Below are positions 44,692 to 52,898 of a DNA stretch of 64,000 nt, piece by piece. Position 1 is the first letter of the stretch; every line of letters begins with the position of its first letter. Made by a program: the position numbers and the translations under genes. Source of the stretch: Rugamonas sp. A1-17 (lineage in GTDB: Bacteria > Pseudomonadota > Gammaproteobacteria > Burkholderiales > Burkholderiaceae_D); the NCBI GenBank assembly GCA_025548565.1, contig JAJLPB010000005.1, positions 62,001-126,000 on the forward strand, read 5' to 3'. The notes beneath the pieces were generated by a model. It made no database searches, was not told the origin of the DNA, and saw only the letters and a list, made by a program, of their open reading frames with translations.

Positions 44692-44777
44692 CACTACGAA
44701 CTATTTTGGTGCAGCGCGTCATGCGATCCGTTTTGGAGTAGTATGACGACAGTCCTAACAAAACATGCGGGTTCTTG

Positions 44778-45035
44778 ATGAGCGACACGATACTTGAAAA
44801 CGAAATCATGGAATTCCACAAAGAACTCGACGCGCGCGGCCTGAACTGTCCGCTGCCGATTCTCAAGGCCAAGAAAGCCTTGTCCGAGTTGCAAAGTGGC
44901 GAAGTCCTGCGCATCATGGCCACCGACCCGGGTTCCGTGCGCGATTTCCAGGCATTTGCTAAGCAAACCGGCAACGCCCTGTTGTCGCATGTCCAGATCG
45001 GCCGCGAATTCGTCTTTTTGATGCGGCGCAAATAA
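44778..45035 (+). CDS. tusA: Sulfurtransferase TusA-family protein
   Basis: 85 aa. Core ELDARGLNCPLPILKAKKAL with the conserved CPxP (Cys24), then GEVLRIMATDPGSVRDFQAF and a final strand EFVFLMRRK, the standard two-layer TusA fold. Carries persulfide sulfur, in E. coli toward tRNA 2-thiouridine. The partners TusBCD are not in this window, as is usual in Betaproteobacteria where TusA-like proteins may serve other sulfur routes. ATG at 44778; a TTG directly before is ignored. Confidence 0.92.
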   Translation: MSDTILENEIMEFHKELDARGLNCPLPILKAKKALSELQSGEVLRIMATDPGSVRDFQAFAKQTGNALLSHVQIGREFVFLMRRK

Positions 45036-45062
45036 TCCCTCCGCGTCTTTTTTCCTAGAAAC

Positions 45063-45092
45063 ATCGTCTAACAGATTTATTTTTTAGACGAT
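45063..45092. terminator. Dyad after tusA
   Basis: ATCGTCTAA...TTAGACGAT, nine pairs with an AT-rich 12-base loop. It may end the tusA transcript or be part of the etfB control region; GC content of the stem is low. Confidence 0.45.
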
Positions 45093-45110
45093 TTCTACTA
45101 GCTAAAAAAC

Positions 45111-45158
45111 GCACGATCGTGCTTTATTTTCTTGTGCGCGCTGAATTTCTCATATAAT
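45111..45158 (+). promoter_or_regulatory. Putative etfB promoter with palindromic operator
   Basis: TATAAT at 45153-45158 is a full -10; TCTTGT, 17 bases upstream, is a poor -35. A perfect 12-base palindrome GCACGATCGTGC at 45111-45122 lies just above it, in a place suited to an activator. Confidence 0.6.
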
Positions 45159-45209
45159 CTAGCCCACATAATTTAGTCCCGAACTCTTACTTTTTCCAAA
45201 GGCATAGCT

Positions 45210-45959
45210 ATGAAAGTCTTGGTACCCGTCAAACGCGTGGTCGACTATAACGTCAAGGTGCGCGTCAAGTCCGACGGCACGGGCGTTGATATTGCCAACG
45301 TCAAAATGTCGATGAACCCATTCGATGAGATCGCGCTGGAAGAAGCGATGCGCCTCAAAGAAGCCGGCAAAGTGACCGAAGTGGTCGCCGTATCGTGCGG
45401 CGTGACCCAGTGCCAGGAAACCCTGCGCACCGGCATGGCCATCGGCGCCGACCGTGGCATTCTGGTGGAGACCGCCGTTGAACTGGAACCGCTGGCCGTG
45501 GCCAAACTGCTCAAGGCACTGGCCGAGAAAGAGCAACCGCAACTGATCATCCTGGGCAAGCAGGCCATCGACGACGACTCCAACCAGACCGGCCAGATGC
45601 TGGCTGCGCTGCTGGGCTGGCCGCAAGCGACGTTCGCGTCGAAAGTGGTGCTGGAAGACGGCAAAGTCACCGTGACCCGCGAAGTGGACGGCGGCCTGGA
45701 AACCCTGGCGCTGACCCTGCCTGCCATCGTCACCACCGACCTGCGCCTGAACGAGCCGCGCTATGTGACGCTGCCGAACATCATGAAGGCCAAGAAAAAG
45801 CCGCTGGATGTGACCAAGCCTGAAGACCTGGGCGTCGATGTGACCCCGCGTCTGAAAACCCTGAAAGTCGTCGAGCCTGCCAAGCGCTCGGCCGGCATCA
45901 AGGTCCCGGACGTCGCCACCCTGGTCGCGAAACTGCGCACCGAAGCCAAAGTCATCTAA
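45210..45959 (+). CDS. etfB: Electron transfer flavoprotein, beta subunit
   Basis: 249 aa. [20 protein letters not shown] start, [19 protein letters not shown] and [20 protein letters not shown] are EtfB signatures; the AMP-binding residues lie in the latter. Together with EtfA it carries electrons from acyl-CoA dehydrogenases to ETF-ubiquinone oxidoreductase. Ribosome site CCAAAGGCATAGCT. etfA follows after 56 bases. Confidence 0.97.
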   Translation: MKVLVPVKRVVDYNVKVRVKSDGTGVDIANVKMSMNPFDEIALEEAMRLKEAGKVTEVVAVSCGVTQCQETLRTGMAIGADRGILVETAVELEPLAVAKLLKALAEKEQPQLIILGKQAIDDDSNQTGQMLAALLGWPQATFASKVVLEDGKVTVTREVDGGLETLALTLPAIVTTDLRLNEPRYVTLPNIMKAKKKPLDVTKPEDLGVDVTPRLKTLKVVEPAKRSAGIKVPDVATLVAKLRTEAKVI

Positions 45960-46015
45960 GAACTTCGTTGCCGTCCCCGGCGGAGCCCGGGACGGGAATA
46001 ATCAAAGGAAAAATC

Positions 46016-46948
46016 ATGGTCGCATTAGTTATCGCTGAACACGACAACGCTAGCCTGAAAGGCAGCACCCTCCACACCGTGACCGCCGCAGCCCAATGCG
46101 GTGGCGATGTGCACGTCCTGGTCGCTGGCTCGAACGCCGGCGCCGCAGCCGCAGCCGCCGCGCAAATCGCCGGCGTGTCGAAAGTGATCGTCGCCGACGC
46201 TCCTTACTTCGCCGACGGCCTGGCCGAGAACATCGCCGAGCAAGTGCTGGCGCTGGCCGGTTCGTACAGCCACATCCTGGCCCCAGCCACCGCCTACGGC
46301 AAGAACATCCTGCCGCGCGTGGCCGCCAAGCTGGACGTGGCGCAGATCTCGGAAATCACCAAGGTCGATACCCCGGACACCTTCGAGCGTCCTATCTACG
46401 CCGGCAACGCGATCGCCTACGTGCAATCGTCGGACAAGGTCAAGGTCATCACCGTGCGCTCGACCGGCTTCGACGCCGCCGCCGCCACCGGTGGTTCGGC
46501 CGCGACCGAGACCGTCGCCGCTGTTGCCGACCTGGGCAAGTCGGCCTTCGTCGGCCGCGAGCTGGCCAAGTCGGACCGTCCTGAACTGACCGCCGCCAAG
46601 ATCATCGTTTCCGGCGGCCGCGGCATGGGCTCGGGCGAAGCGTTCAAGATCCTGGAACCGCTGGCGGACAAGCTGAACGCCGCCATGGGCGCATCGCGCG
46701 CAGCGGTCGACGCCGGCTACGTGCCGAACGACTGGCAGGTCGGCCAGACCGGCAAGATCGTCGCGCCGTCGCTGTACATCGCGGTCGGCATCTCCGGCGC
46801 GATCCAGCACCTGGCCGGTATGAAGGATTCCAAAGTGATCGTCGCGGTCAACAAGGATCCCGAGGCGCCGATCTTCTCCGTTGCCGATTACGGCATCGTG
46901 GGCGATCTGTTTGAAATCGTGCCGCAACTGGTTGCAGAACTGGGCTAA
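46016..46948 (+). CDS. etfA: Electron transfer flavoprotein, alpha subunit
   Basis: 310 aa from ATG 46016 (AAAGGAAAAATC). N-terminal domain [25 protein letters not shown] in parts ([19 protein letters not shown]) and the C-terminal FAD-binding domain with [13 protein letters not shown] (as [13 protein letters not shown]), [27 protein letters not shown] in parts ([21 protein letters not shown]) and NKDPEAPIF. Heterodimer partner of EtfB. An intrinsic terminator follows, so the acyl-CoA dehydrogenase downstream is a separate or read-through unit. Confidence 0.97.
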   Translation: MVALVIAEHDNASLKGSTLHTVTAAAQCGGDVHVLVAGSNAGAAAAAAAQIAGVSKVIVADAPYFADGLAENIAEQVLALAGSYSHILAPATAYGKNILPRVAAKLDVAQISEITKVDTPDTFERPIYAGNAIAYVQSSDKVKVITVRSTGFDAAAATGGSAATETVAAVADLGKSAFVGRELAKSDRPELTAAKIIVSGGRGMGSGEAFKILEPLADKLNAAMGASRAAVDAGYVPNDWQVGQTGKIVAPSLYIAVGISGAIQHLAGMKDSKVIVAVNKDPEAPIFSVADYGIVGDLFEIVPQLVAELG

Positions 46949-46967
46949 TTCACGCAATACAAAGACG

Positions 46968-47012
46968 AGCCACGCTGGTTTGGGCGCCTGCCCGGCCACC
47001 GTGGCTTTTTTT
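46968..47012 (+). terminator. Intrinsic terminator of etfBA
   Basis: AGCCACG...CGTGGCT with seven closing pairs and inner GC pairing, followed by seven T; 20 bases after the etfA stop. Confidence 0.85.
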
Positions 47013-47024
47013 AATCGCCGCCGC

Positions 47025-47102
47025 GTCGTTCCCGCGCAGGCGGGAACCCATACTGAGTGAGCGCTCTGGCGTTCTATGGATTCCCGCCTGCGCGGGAATG
47101 AC
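47025..47102. repeat. REP-like element 2 (inverted repeat, 78 bp)
   Basis: Arms GTCGTTCCCGCGCAGGCGGG... (47025-47051) and ...GCCTGCGCGGGAATGAC (47076-47102), with spacer related to that of 33687-33765 (both contain GTTCTATGGATTCCCGCCTG). Sits between the etfA terminator and the next gene. Confidence 0.9.
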
Positions 47103-47125
47103 GTCGGCGAATCTGGAGACATAAG

Positions 47126-48916
47126 ATGCCGTATCAAGCACCCCTGAAAGACATGCTGTTCGTGATGAACGAATTGGCCGACCTGGCCGGCGTCAACGCG
47201 CTGCCGGGCAATGAGGACGCGACCCCGGACACGGCCGAAGCCGTGCTGGAGGAGAACGCCAAGTTCGTCGCCAACGTGGTGGCGCCGCTGAACAATCCGA
47301 GCGACAAGGAGCCGAGCTTCTGGCACGACGGCCAAGTCACCACCTCCAAGGGTTTCAAGGAAGCCTTCAAGGCCTTTGCCGAGGCTGGCTGGCAAGGCGT
47401 GCAGCATCCGGTGGAATTCGGCGGCCAGGGCCTGCCGAAGCTGCTGGCGACGCCATGCATCGAAATGCTCAACGCCGGCAGCATCTCGTTCGCGCTGTGC
47501 GCGCTGTTGTCGGACGGCGCGATCGAAGCGCTGATGACCGCGGGCAGCGATGAACAGAAAGCCATCTACCTGGAGAACCTGGTGTCGGGCAAATGGACCG
47601 GCACCATGAACCTGACCGAGCCGCAAGCCGGCTCCGACCTGGCCGCCGTGCGCACCCGCGCCGTGCCGCAGGGCGACGGCACCTACAAGGTGTTCGGCAC
47701 CAAGATCTTCATCACCTACGGCGAGCACGACTTCACCGAGAACATCGTCCACCTGGTGCTGGCGCGCACGCCGGACGCGCCCGCTGGCGTGAAGGGCATT
47801 TCGCTGTTCATCGTGCCTAAGTTCCTGGTCAACGCCGACGGTTCGCTGGGCGCGCGTAACGACGCGCATTGCGTGTCGATCGAGCACAAGCTGGGCATCA
47901 AGGCTAGCCCGACCGCCGTGCTGCAATTCGGCGACCACGGCGGCGCCATCGGCACGCTGGTGGGCGAGGAGAACCGCGGCCTGGAGTACATGTTCATCAT
48001 GATGAACGCGGCCCGCTTCGGCGTCGGCATGCAGGGCATCGGCCTGGCCGAGCGCGCTTACCAGAAGGCCGTGGCCTTCGCCAAGGACCGCGTGCAGTCG
48101 CGCGACCTGGCCGGTTCGGCTGGTCCGGTGTCGATCATTCATCACCCGGATGTGCGCCGCATGCTGATGTCCATGCGTTCGCAGACCGAGGCGGCGCGCG
48201 CGCTGGCCTACGTCGGCGCCGGCATCAGCGACGTGGCGCACAGCCACGCCGATGCGGAGGTGCGCAAGGCCAACCTGGCGGTGTACGAGTATCTGGTGCC
48301 GGTGATCAAGGGCTGGTCGACCGAGATGTCGCAGGACGTCACGCGCGACGGCGTGCAGGTGCATGGCGGCATGGGCTTCATCGAAGAGACCGGCGCGGCG
48401 CAGCACTATCGCGATGCGAAGATCCTGACGATTTACGAAGGCACGACCGCGATCCAGGCCAACGACCTGGTCGGCCGCAAGACCGTGCGTGACGGCGGCG
48501 CGGTGGCGAAGAGCATCATCGCCCAGGTGCGCGCGACCGAGGCGCAACTGGCCGGCGTGGACAGCGCTGACTTCAAAGCCATCCTGACGCAGCTGTCGTC
48601 CGGCAGCAAGGACCTGGAAGCGGTGGTGGAGTTCGTGGTGGCCAACGTCAAGAGCGACATCAAGGGCGTGTTCGCCGGCAGCGTGCTGTACCTGAAATTG
48701 GCCGGGCTGGTGCTGGGCGGCTGGCAGATGGCGCGCGCGGCGCTGGTGGCGCAGCAGAAGTTGGATGCCAACGAAGGCGACGCCAGCTTCTACAAAGCCA
48801 AGATCGCCACCGCGCGCTTCTTCGCCGACCACATCCTGTCGCAAGCCTCGAGCCTGCGCATCGCCATCATCGACGGCAGCGCCGGCGTGCTGGCCCTGAG
48901 CGAAGACCAGTTCTAA
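47126..48916 (+). CDS. Acyl-CoA dehydrogenase, DmdC-like with C-terminal extension
   Basis: 596 aa, the long ACAD type with an extra C-terminal helical domain (as in 3-methylmercaptopropionyl-CoA dehydrogenase DmdC and other enzymes annotated broadly). FAD-binding TMNLTEPQAGSDLAAVRT and FGTKIFITYGEHD; catalytic base in ILTIYEGTTAIQAND; VQVHGGMGFIEETGAAQHYRDAKI in parts (QVHGGMGFIEE, AQHYRDAKI). Electrons should go to the ETF encoded upstream. The chain length of the substrate cannot be told. ATG follows GGAGACATAAG. Confidence 0.93.
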   Translation: MPYQAPLKDMLFVMNELADLAGVNALPGNEDATPDTAEAVLEENAKFVANVVAPLNNPSDKEPSFWHDGQVTTSKGFKEAFKAFAEAGWQGVQHPVEFGGQGLPKLLATPCIEMLNAGSISFALCALLSDGAIEALMTAGSDEQKAIYLENLVSGKWTGTMNLTEPQAGSDLAAVRTRAVPQGDGTYKVFGTKIFITYGEHDFTENIVHLVLARTPDAPAGVKGISLFIVPKFLVNADGSLGARNDAHCVSIEHKLGIKASPTAVLQFGDHGGAIGTLVGEENRGLEYMFIMMNAARFGVGMQGIGLAERAYQKAVAFAKDRVQSRDLAGSAGPVSIIHHPDVRRMLMSMRSQTEAARALAYVGAGISDVAHSHADAEVRKANLAVYEYLVPVIKGWSTEMSQDVTRDGVQVHGGMGFIEETGAAQHYRDAKILTIYEGTTAIQANDLVGRKTVRDGGAVAKSIIAQVRATEAQLAGVDSADFKAILTQLSSGSKDLEAVVEFVVANVKSDIKGVFAGSVLYLKLAGLVLGGWQMARAALVAQQKLDANEGDASFYKAKIATARFFADHILSQASSLRIAIIDGSAGVLALSEDQF

Positions 48917-48932
48917 ACCCGTCTTAAAACAC

Positions 48933-49020
48933 TGGGGTCAAGTCTGACATTCGGACACGAGCCCTACCGTAGGCGCCTGCTTACGGTAGGGCTCGTGTCC
49001 GAATGTCAGACTTGACCCCA
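48933..49020. repeat. 88-bp palindrome, copy 2
   Basis: Same outer arms as copy 1 (TGGGGTCAAGTCTGACATTC...), inner arm CCTACCGTA...TACGGTAGG. Followed on the plus strand by eight T, giving a strong terminator shape between the convergent dehydrogenase and MarR genes. Confidence 0.95.
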
Positions 49021-49026
49021 TTTTTT

Positions 49027-49503
49027 TTAGTTGTCGAGGTTGGCTTTGACTTGTAGCAGCAGGCTGTGCAGCGTTTGCTGCTGCTCGGCGCTCAGGCCTT
49101 TCATGGCTTGCGTGTTCAGCGCTTCGGCCTGGCGCTTGATCTTGTGCTGGATGGCGCGGCCGGCGTCGGTCAGCGACAGGCAGGTGTTGCGGCGGTCGGC
49201 GGCGTCGGCTTCGCCTTGCAGCAGGCCGCGTTCGCGCAGGCCGGCGATCAGGCGCGTCAGCTGCGCCTTGTCCTTGCCCGTGCGCTTGGCCAGGTCGCTT
49301 TGCGTGCTGCCCGGATGGCGCGCGAAAAATCCCAGCACCCTTCCTTCCATCGGCGTCATCTCATGCTGGCCCTCGCGCAGGGCCTGGAATTGCTGCGAAC
49401 GGAACTGGTGCATGATCGTGTGCACGAGATCGAGCACGCCATCCAGGTTGGGATCGCGAGAATGGTTGACTTTGTCATTTGATTTCGGAATAATGGGTGA
49501 CAT
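49027..49503 (-). CDS. MarR-family transcriptional regulator
   Basis: 158 aa from ATG 49503. Winged helix core: MTPMEGRVLGFFARHPGSTQSDLAKRTGKDKAQLTRLIAGLRERGLL in parts (SDLAKRTGKDKAQLTRLI recognition helix; AADRRNTCLSLTDAGR wing). Flanking helices form the dimer. The divergent siderophore-reductase gene starts 26 bases away, so the two promoters overlap and this regulator very likely controls it; the ligand may be a siderophore or an oxidant. Confidence 0.92.
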   Translation of the reverse strand: MSPIIPKSNDKVNHSRDPNLDGVLDLVHTIMHQFRSQQFQALREGQHEMTPMEGRVLGFFARHPGSTQSDLAKRTGKDKAQLTRLIAGLRERGLLQGEADAADRRNTCLSLTDAGRAIQHKIKRQAEALNTQAMKGLSAEQQQTLHSLLLQVKANLDN

Positions 49504-49529
49504 TATCAATTATCTGGTCAGGGAAAGAC

Positions 49530-50267
49530 ATGAGTATAGACGCTCCAATCAGCCGTGTGCAGCGGGTTCGCCATGAACTCAAGGTGCGCGAGGTGGCCGT
49601 GGGCTCGGTGCAGGACATCGGCGCGCACTTTCGCCGCGTCACTTTCCGTGGCCCGGCCTTGCACGATTTTTACAGCGCCTCGTTTGACGATCACGTCAAA
49701 TTCATCCTGGGGCAGGGCGAGGACGCGGTCAAGCGCGACTACACGCCGCGCAGCTTCGATCCGGTCGCCGGCGAGCTGTGCCTGGAGTTCGCGCTGCATG
49801 GCGATGGTCCCGCCGCGCGCTGGGCCTCGCAGGCGGCGCCGGGCCAGCGCGTGATCGTGGGCGGGCCGCGCGGCTCGTTCATCATTCCGGCTGATTATGA
49901 TTGGCAGTTGTTGGTCGGCGACGAGAGCGCCTTGCCGGCGATTGCGCGGCGTCTTGAGGAATTGCCGGTGGGCGTGCGCGTGATCGTGATCGCGAAGGTG
50001 GATGATGTGGCCGACCGGCGCGCGTTGGCCAGCGGTGCGCAGGTCGATCTGCGCTGGGTCGGCAGCGACGATGAGATGATCGCGGCGGTGCGCGCGTTCG
50101 CGTTGCCGGAGGGTGACGGTTACGCCTGGTGCGCCGGCGAGGCGGCGGCGATGGCGGCGGTGCGGCAGGAGCTGGTCGGCGTGAAGGGCCTGGGCAAGCA
50201 TCAGATCCGCGCCGCCGCCTACTGGAAACGCGGCGGCAGCAACTTCCACGCAACGCTGGACGACTGA
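49530..50267 (+). CDS. Siderophore-interacting (ferric-siderophore reductase) protein
   Basis: 245 aa, ribosome site CAGGGAAAGAC. SIP/ViuB family: RRVTFRGPALHDF, the flavin motif RDYTPRSFDP, GPRGSFIIP, then the NAD(P)H domain ending WCAGEAAAMAAVRQEL and IRAAAYWKRGGSNFH. Reduces Fe(III)-siderophore in the cytoplasm to free iron. Two-gene divergent unit with the MarR regulator. An 88-bp palindrome follows the stop. Confidence 0.93.
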   Translation: MSIDAPISRVQRVRHELKVREVAVGSVQDIGAHFRRVTFRGPALHDFYSASFDDHVKFILGQGEDAVKRDYTPRSFDPVAGELCLEFALHGDGPAARWASQAAPGQRVIVGGPRGSFIIPADYDWQLLVGDESALPAIARRLEELPVGVRVIVIAKVDDVADRRALASGAQVDLRWVGSDDEMIAAVRAFALPEGDGYAWCAGEAAAMAAVRQELVGVKGLGKHQIRAAAYWKRGGSNFHATLDD

Positions 50268-50270
50268 GGG

Positions 50271-50358
50271 TGGGGGCAAGTCTGACATTCGGACACGAGC
50301 TCTGCCGTAAGCCGCCGCTTACGGCAGAGCTCGTGTCCGAATGTCAGACTTGACCCCA
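50271..50358. repeat. 88-bp palindrome, copy 3
   Basis: Same outer arms (one change: GGGGGCAAG for GGGGTCAAG), inner arm CTGCCGTAAGC...GCTTACGGCAG. Between convergent siderophore-reductase and proline dehydrogenase genes. Confidence 0.95.
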
Positions 50359-50363
50359 ATTGT

Positions 50364-51338
50364 TTACTGCATCACGTCAATGATGGCCTGGTAGACGCGC
50401 ACCGGTTCTTCGGCGATGCGGTTGAGCACGTAGAGGAAGTGCTCGTCGCCGAAGACGGCGTATTCGCGGGTGGGGAAGCCGCGCGCGTGCAGCTCGGCGA
50501 TCTGCTCGGTGCCCAGGCCGATCAGCGATTCGAATTCGAACCAGCGCGGGTCGATGCGCTCTTCCAAAATCAGCGCGCTGAGGTCTTGCTGGATGCCGCG
50601 GTCGTGCGTGGCGATCGAGCACTTGTGGCCGCTCAGCAGCAGCTCGCGCGCGTGGCGGCGGTAGGCTTCGGCCAGTTCCGGGCTGTTGCGGTGATACGAA
50701 ATCTCTTCCGACTCGAGAAACGCGCCTTTCACCAGACGGATGCGGCCGGGGATCTTCATCAGCGCCGGCAGGTCCTGGTCGGTGCGGTGGCGCTTGGCCG
50801 GCACCGTAATGCCGACGTTGTGCAAGCCGTCCTCCTTGTGCAGCCGCGCGTAGATGGCGTAGATGTCGTCGGCGCGGTCGGCCGCCTCCATCGAGATCAT
50901 CACTTCGCGGTTGATTTCGGCGGCGGCCAGCGCGATGCGGCGGGCGTTGCGGTAGCCCAGTTCCTGGTCCACCGTCAGGCCCACGTGCGACAGGTCGAAC
51001 GATACCGAGCAGTTCAGGTTGCGCTGGCCGATGGCGCGGGTCAGTTCCATGAACACGTCCGTCTCGGCCATCGCGAAGCCTTCGTCGCGCACGCTCTCGC
51101 CCATGTACTCGGCCGAGGCCGCGTGGCCCTGGGCGATGATGTGCTCGACCCGCCGCAGGGCGTCGGCCACGGTGCGGCCGGCCACGTAGCGCTGCGACAC
51201 CTTGTGCATGTACGGCCGCAGCAGCGGGTCGTTGCAGAATTTTTCCTTGGCGCTCTCGTCGAGCGCCAGCGCGCGCAGGGTCGTGGCGGCCTGGTCTACC
51301 AGCGGCTGCCATTGAACGGGGAAGGCGGGGTGGTGCAC
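50364..51338 (-). CDS. Proline dehydrogenase, monofunctional
   Basis: 324 aa. GTG start at 51338 after CTGGAGATTCC. TIM-barrel PRODH signatures: SFDLSHVGLTVDQELGYRN, MISMEAADRADDIYAIY, GRIRLVKGAFLE (the FAD-contacting Lys) and IATHDRGI. Oxidises proline to pyrroline-5-carboxylate with electrons to quinone. Unlike PutA of many Betaproteobacteria it has no aldehyde dehydrogenase domain or DNA-binding domain, resembling the short Bacillus/Thermus-type enzymes. Confidence 0.92.
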   Translation of the reverse strand: MHHPAFPVQWQPLVDQAATTLRALALDESAKEKFCNDPLLRPYMHKVSQRYVAGRTVADALRRVEHIIAQGHAASAEYMGESVRDEGFAMAETDVFMELTRAIGQRNLNCSVSFDLSHVGLTVDQELGYRNARRIALAAAEINREVMISMEAADRADDIYAIYARLHKEDGLHNVGITVPAKRHRTDQDLPALMKIPGRIRLVKGAFLESEEISYHRNSPELAEAYRRHARELLLSGHKCSIATHDRGIQQDLSALILEERIDPRWFEFESLIGLGTEQIAELHARGFPTREYAVFGDEHFLYVLNRIAEEPVRVYQAIIDVMQ

Positions 51339-51352
51339 GGAATCTCCAGTGA

Positions 51353-51376
51353 TAAAAAAACAGCCCGGAGGCTGTT
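51353..51376 (-). terminator. Intrinsic terminator of the glycine-zipper gene
   Basis: Read leftward: AACAGCC-TCCG-GGCTGTT followed by a run of T; 12 bases after the stop of the gene at 51388-51975 and just before the proline dehydrogenase start. Confidence 0.88.
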
Positions 51377-51387
51377 TCGATGTGGGC

Positions 51388-51975
51388 CTAGTTGCGGACC
51401 AGGTTGCCGTTGTCGTTGCGGACCCGGTCGCCGCTGAGCATGCGCGGGTCGTGGTCGAAGTTGAAGCTGGCCTGTTTGCCGTCGTCGTATTGCACGTGCA
51501 CGGTCCACTGCTTGGTGGACTTGGCGTTCTCTTCGATCTTCTTGCCGGCGTAGGCGCCGCCGGCCGCGCCGGCCACGGTGGCCAGTTCGCGGCCGTGGCC
51601 GCTGCCGACCTGGTTGCCCAGCAGGGCGCCCGCCACGCCGCCGGCGATCAGGCCCAGCGCGCTGCCTTCGCCGGCCTTGTCGCTGACCACGATCGAGGTC
51701 ACCTTGCCGCATTCCATGCAGCTGCCTGGCTTGGCCGGGCTGGCCTTGAGCTGGGCCTTGGCCAGCGCCATCGATTTGTCGTACTCGGATTTGGCGTCGC
51801 GCGTGCATTGCATGCGCGCGGCCGATTCGCTTTCCTCCGAACACAGCTTCTTGTCTTCCGCGTAGCGCGTGGCGATGCGCTTGGATTCCGCGTTGTATTG
51901 CTCTTTAGGTGTTTGCGCCTGGGCGGTGGTGGCCAGGCCGGCCAGGGCCAGCGCCATCAGAATAGAACGGTTCAT
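51388..51975 (-). CDS. Exported glycine-zipper (2TM-type) protein
   Basis: 195 aa; ribosome site AAGGAGAAAAAAGC. Signal peptide to about residue 20 (LATTAQA). Helical charged middle with Cys (KLCSEESESAARMQCTRD), CMEC pair, then a glycine-zipper segment (GLIAGGVAGALLGNQVGSGHGRELATVAGAAGGAYAG in parts: AGGVAGALLGNQVG, AGAAGGAYAGKKIEE) and a C-terminal beta module WTVHVQYDDGKQASF. This is the Rick_17kDa/SlyB layout; related to the end module of the lipoprotein at 13125. Probably an envelope-stability protein. Confidence 0.87.
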   Translation of the reverse strand: MNRSILMALALAGLATTAQAQTPKEQYNAESKRIATRYAEDKKLCSEESESAARMQCTRDAKSEYDKSMALAKAQLKASPAKPGSCMECGKVTSIVVSDKAGEGSALGLIAGGVAGALLGNQVGSGHGRELATVAGAAGGAYAGKKIEENAKSTKQWTVHVQYDDGKQASFNFDHDPRMLSGDRVRNDNGNLVRN

Positions 51976-51990
51976 GCTTTTTTCTCCTTA

Positions 51991-52419
51991 TTAACCGTAG
52001 GAACCACCAGTGTACAACAAGTCAAACAGGCGGGAAATCGTGGCGATCAGGCTGCCGGCGCCCACCATCATGCTGGCCACCAGCACCAGGGCCAGCGGCC
52101 AATGGGAGTCCGATTGCCTGCCGGAGCCGGGATTGAAGCGGGCGTCCCATTTTTCGTCCGACATCAGGCCCAGCACCAGCGCCTCGAGGAAGCCGGCCAG
52201 GCCGGAGACCATGATGGGCAGCAGCTTGTAGAAGCCGTCGGCGTCCGGCCAGGCGGCCGAGACGGCGGCCGCGGCCGGCAGGGCGGCCAGGTGCAGCCAC
52301 AGCCAGGGGTCGCGCGGGCCGCGCAGGTAGAGGCGCTGCAGGCCGAGGCCGCCCACCAGGAAGGCCAGCAGGGTGGCGAAAGTCTTGTTTTTGTGGGGAG
52401 TGTGGTGCAAAACAGTCAT
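51991..52419 (-). CDS. TM2-like small membrane protein
   Basis: 142 aa with three to four membrane helices. The first segment NKTFATLLAFLVGGLGLQRLYLRGP fits the TM2 domain pattern (K...A..LA...G.lG..r.YL). C-terminal helix MMVGAGSLIATISRLFDLL. Function unknown. The start is an ATG with no obvious ribosome site; the gene sits 15 bases after the glycine-zipper gene's start region on the same strand, so the two may be co-transcribed. Confidence 0.75.
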   Translation of the reverse strand: MTVLHHTPHKNKTFATLLAFLVGGLGLQRLYLRGPRDPWLWLHLAALPAAAAVSAAWPDADGFYKLLPIMVSGLAGFLEALVLGLMSDEKWDARFNPGSGRQSDSHWPLALVLVASMMVGAGSLIATISRLFDLLYTGGSYG

Positions 52420-52491
52420 GTTTGTTCAGCAGTGGCCGGAAAACATGCAGTATCGGTCATAATACGGCCCCCGGCGGACCTTTTTTATGGT

Positions 52492-52507
52492 CGGGGCTCT
52501 TGCCCCG
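52492..52507. other. Small hairpin upstream of the rpsP promoter
   Basis: CGGGGC-TCTT-GCCCCG, six GC-rich pairs, no T-run. Lies between the TM2-like gene and the ribosomal operon promoter. Confidence 0.45.
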
Positions 52508-52568
52508 CACGCCGGATCGGGGGATAATCTTCGATTACCCCAACATTGCCCGATTATTTCATTAACGC

Positions 52569-52598
52569 TTGCTGCTTCGCGGCAAAGCGCGCTATAAT
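52569..52598 (+). promoter_or_regulatory. Putative promoter of rpsP-rimM-trmD-rplS
   Basis: TTGCTG, 18-base spacer, TATAAT at 52593-52598, followed by a pyrimidine-rich leader to the rpsP start at 52639. Confidence 0.7.
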
Positions 52599-52638
52599 TT
52601 GCGGCTTTTTCCGTCCTAGCACACTTTTTGGAAATATT

Positions 52639-52884
52639 ATGGTCGTTATTCGTTTAGCTCGTGGAGGCGCCAAGAAGCGTCCGTTCTTCAACATCGTTGC
52701 AACCGACTCGCGCAATCGCCGCGACGGCCGTTTCATCGAGCGCATCGGTTTCTACAACCCGATGGCATCCGGTGGTGAAGTCGCTCTGCGCATCACCGCT
52801 GACCGTCTGGCTCACTGGCAATCGGTTGGCGCACAACTGTCGCCTACCGTGGCTCGCCTGGTCGCTTCGAACAAAGCCACCTAA
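52639..52884 (+). CDS. rpsP: 30S ribosomal protein S16
   Basis: 81 aa, standard size. [25 protein letters not shown]... is the S16 N-terminus (seen as [14 protein letters not shown]), followed by [15 protein letters not shown] and [17 protein letters not shown]. Assembles the 5' domain of 16S rRNA. ATG 52639 after TTTTGGAAATATT; longer in-frame extension has no homology-like content. First gene of a four-gene operon. Confidence 0.98.
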   Translation: MVVIRLARGGAKKRPFFNIVATDSRNRRDGRFIERIGFYNPMASGGEVALRITADRLAHWQSVGAQLSPTVARLVASNKAT

Positions 52885-52898
52885 GTCTGGTTGCTGGT

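Noticed and set aside
46025..48844. Minus-strand open frame of 939 codons opposite etfA and the acyl-CoA dehydrogenase
   Set aside because: Runs across two well-supported genes, a terminator and a REP element; no protein features.
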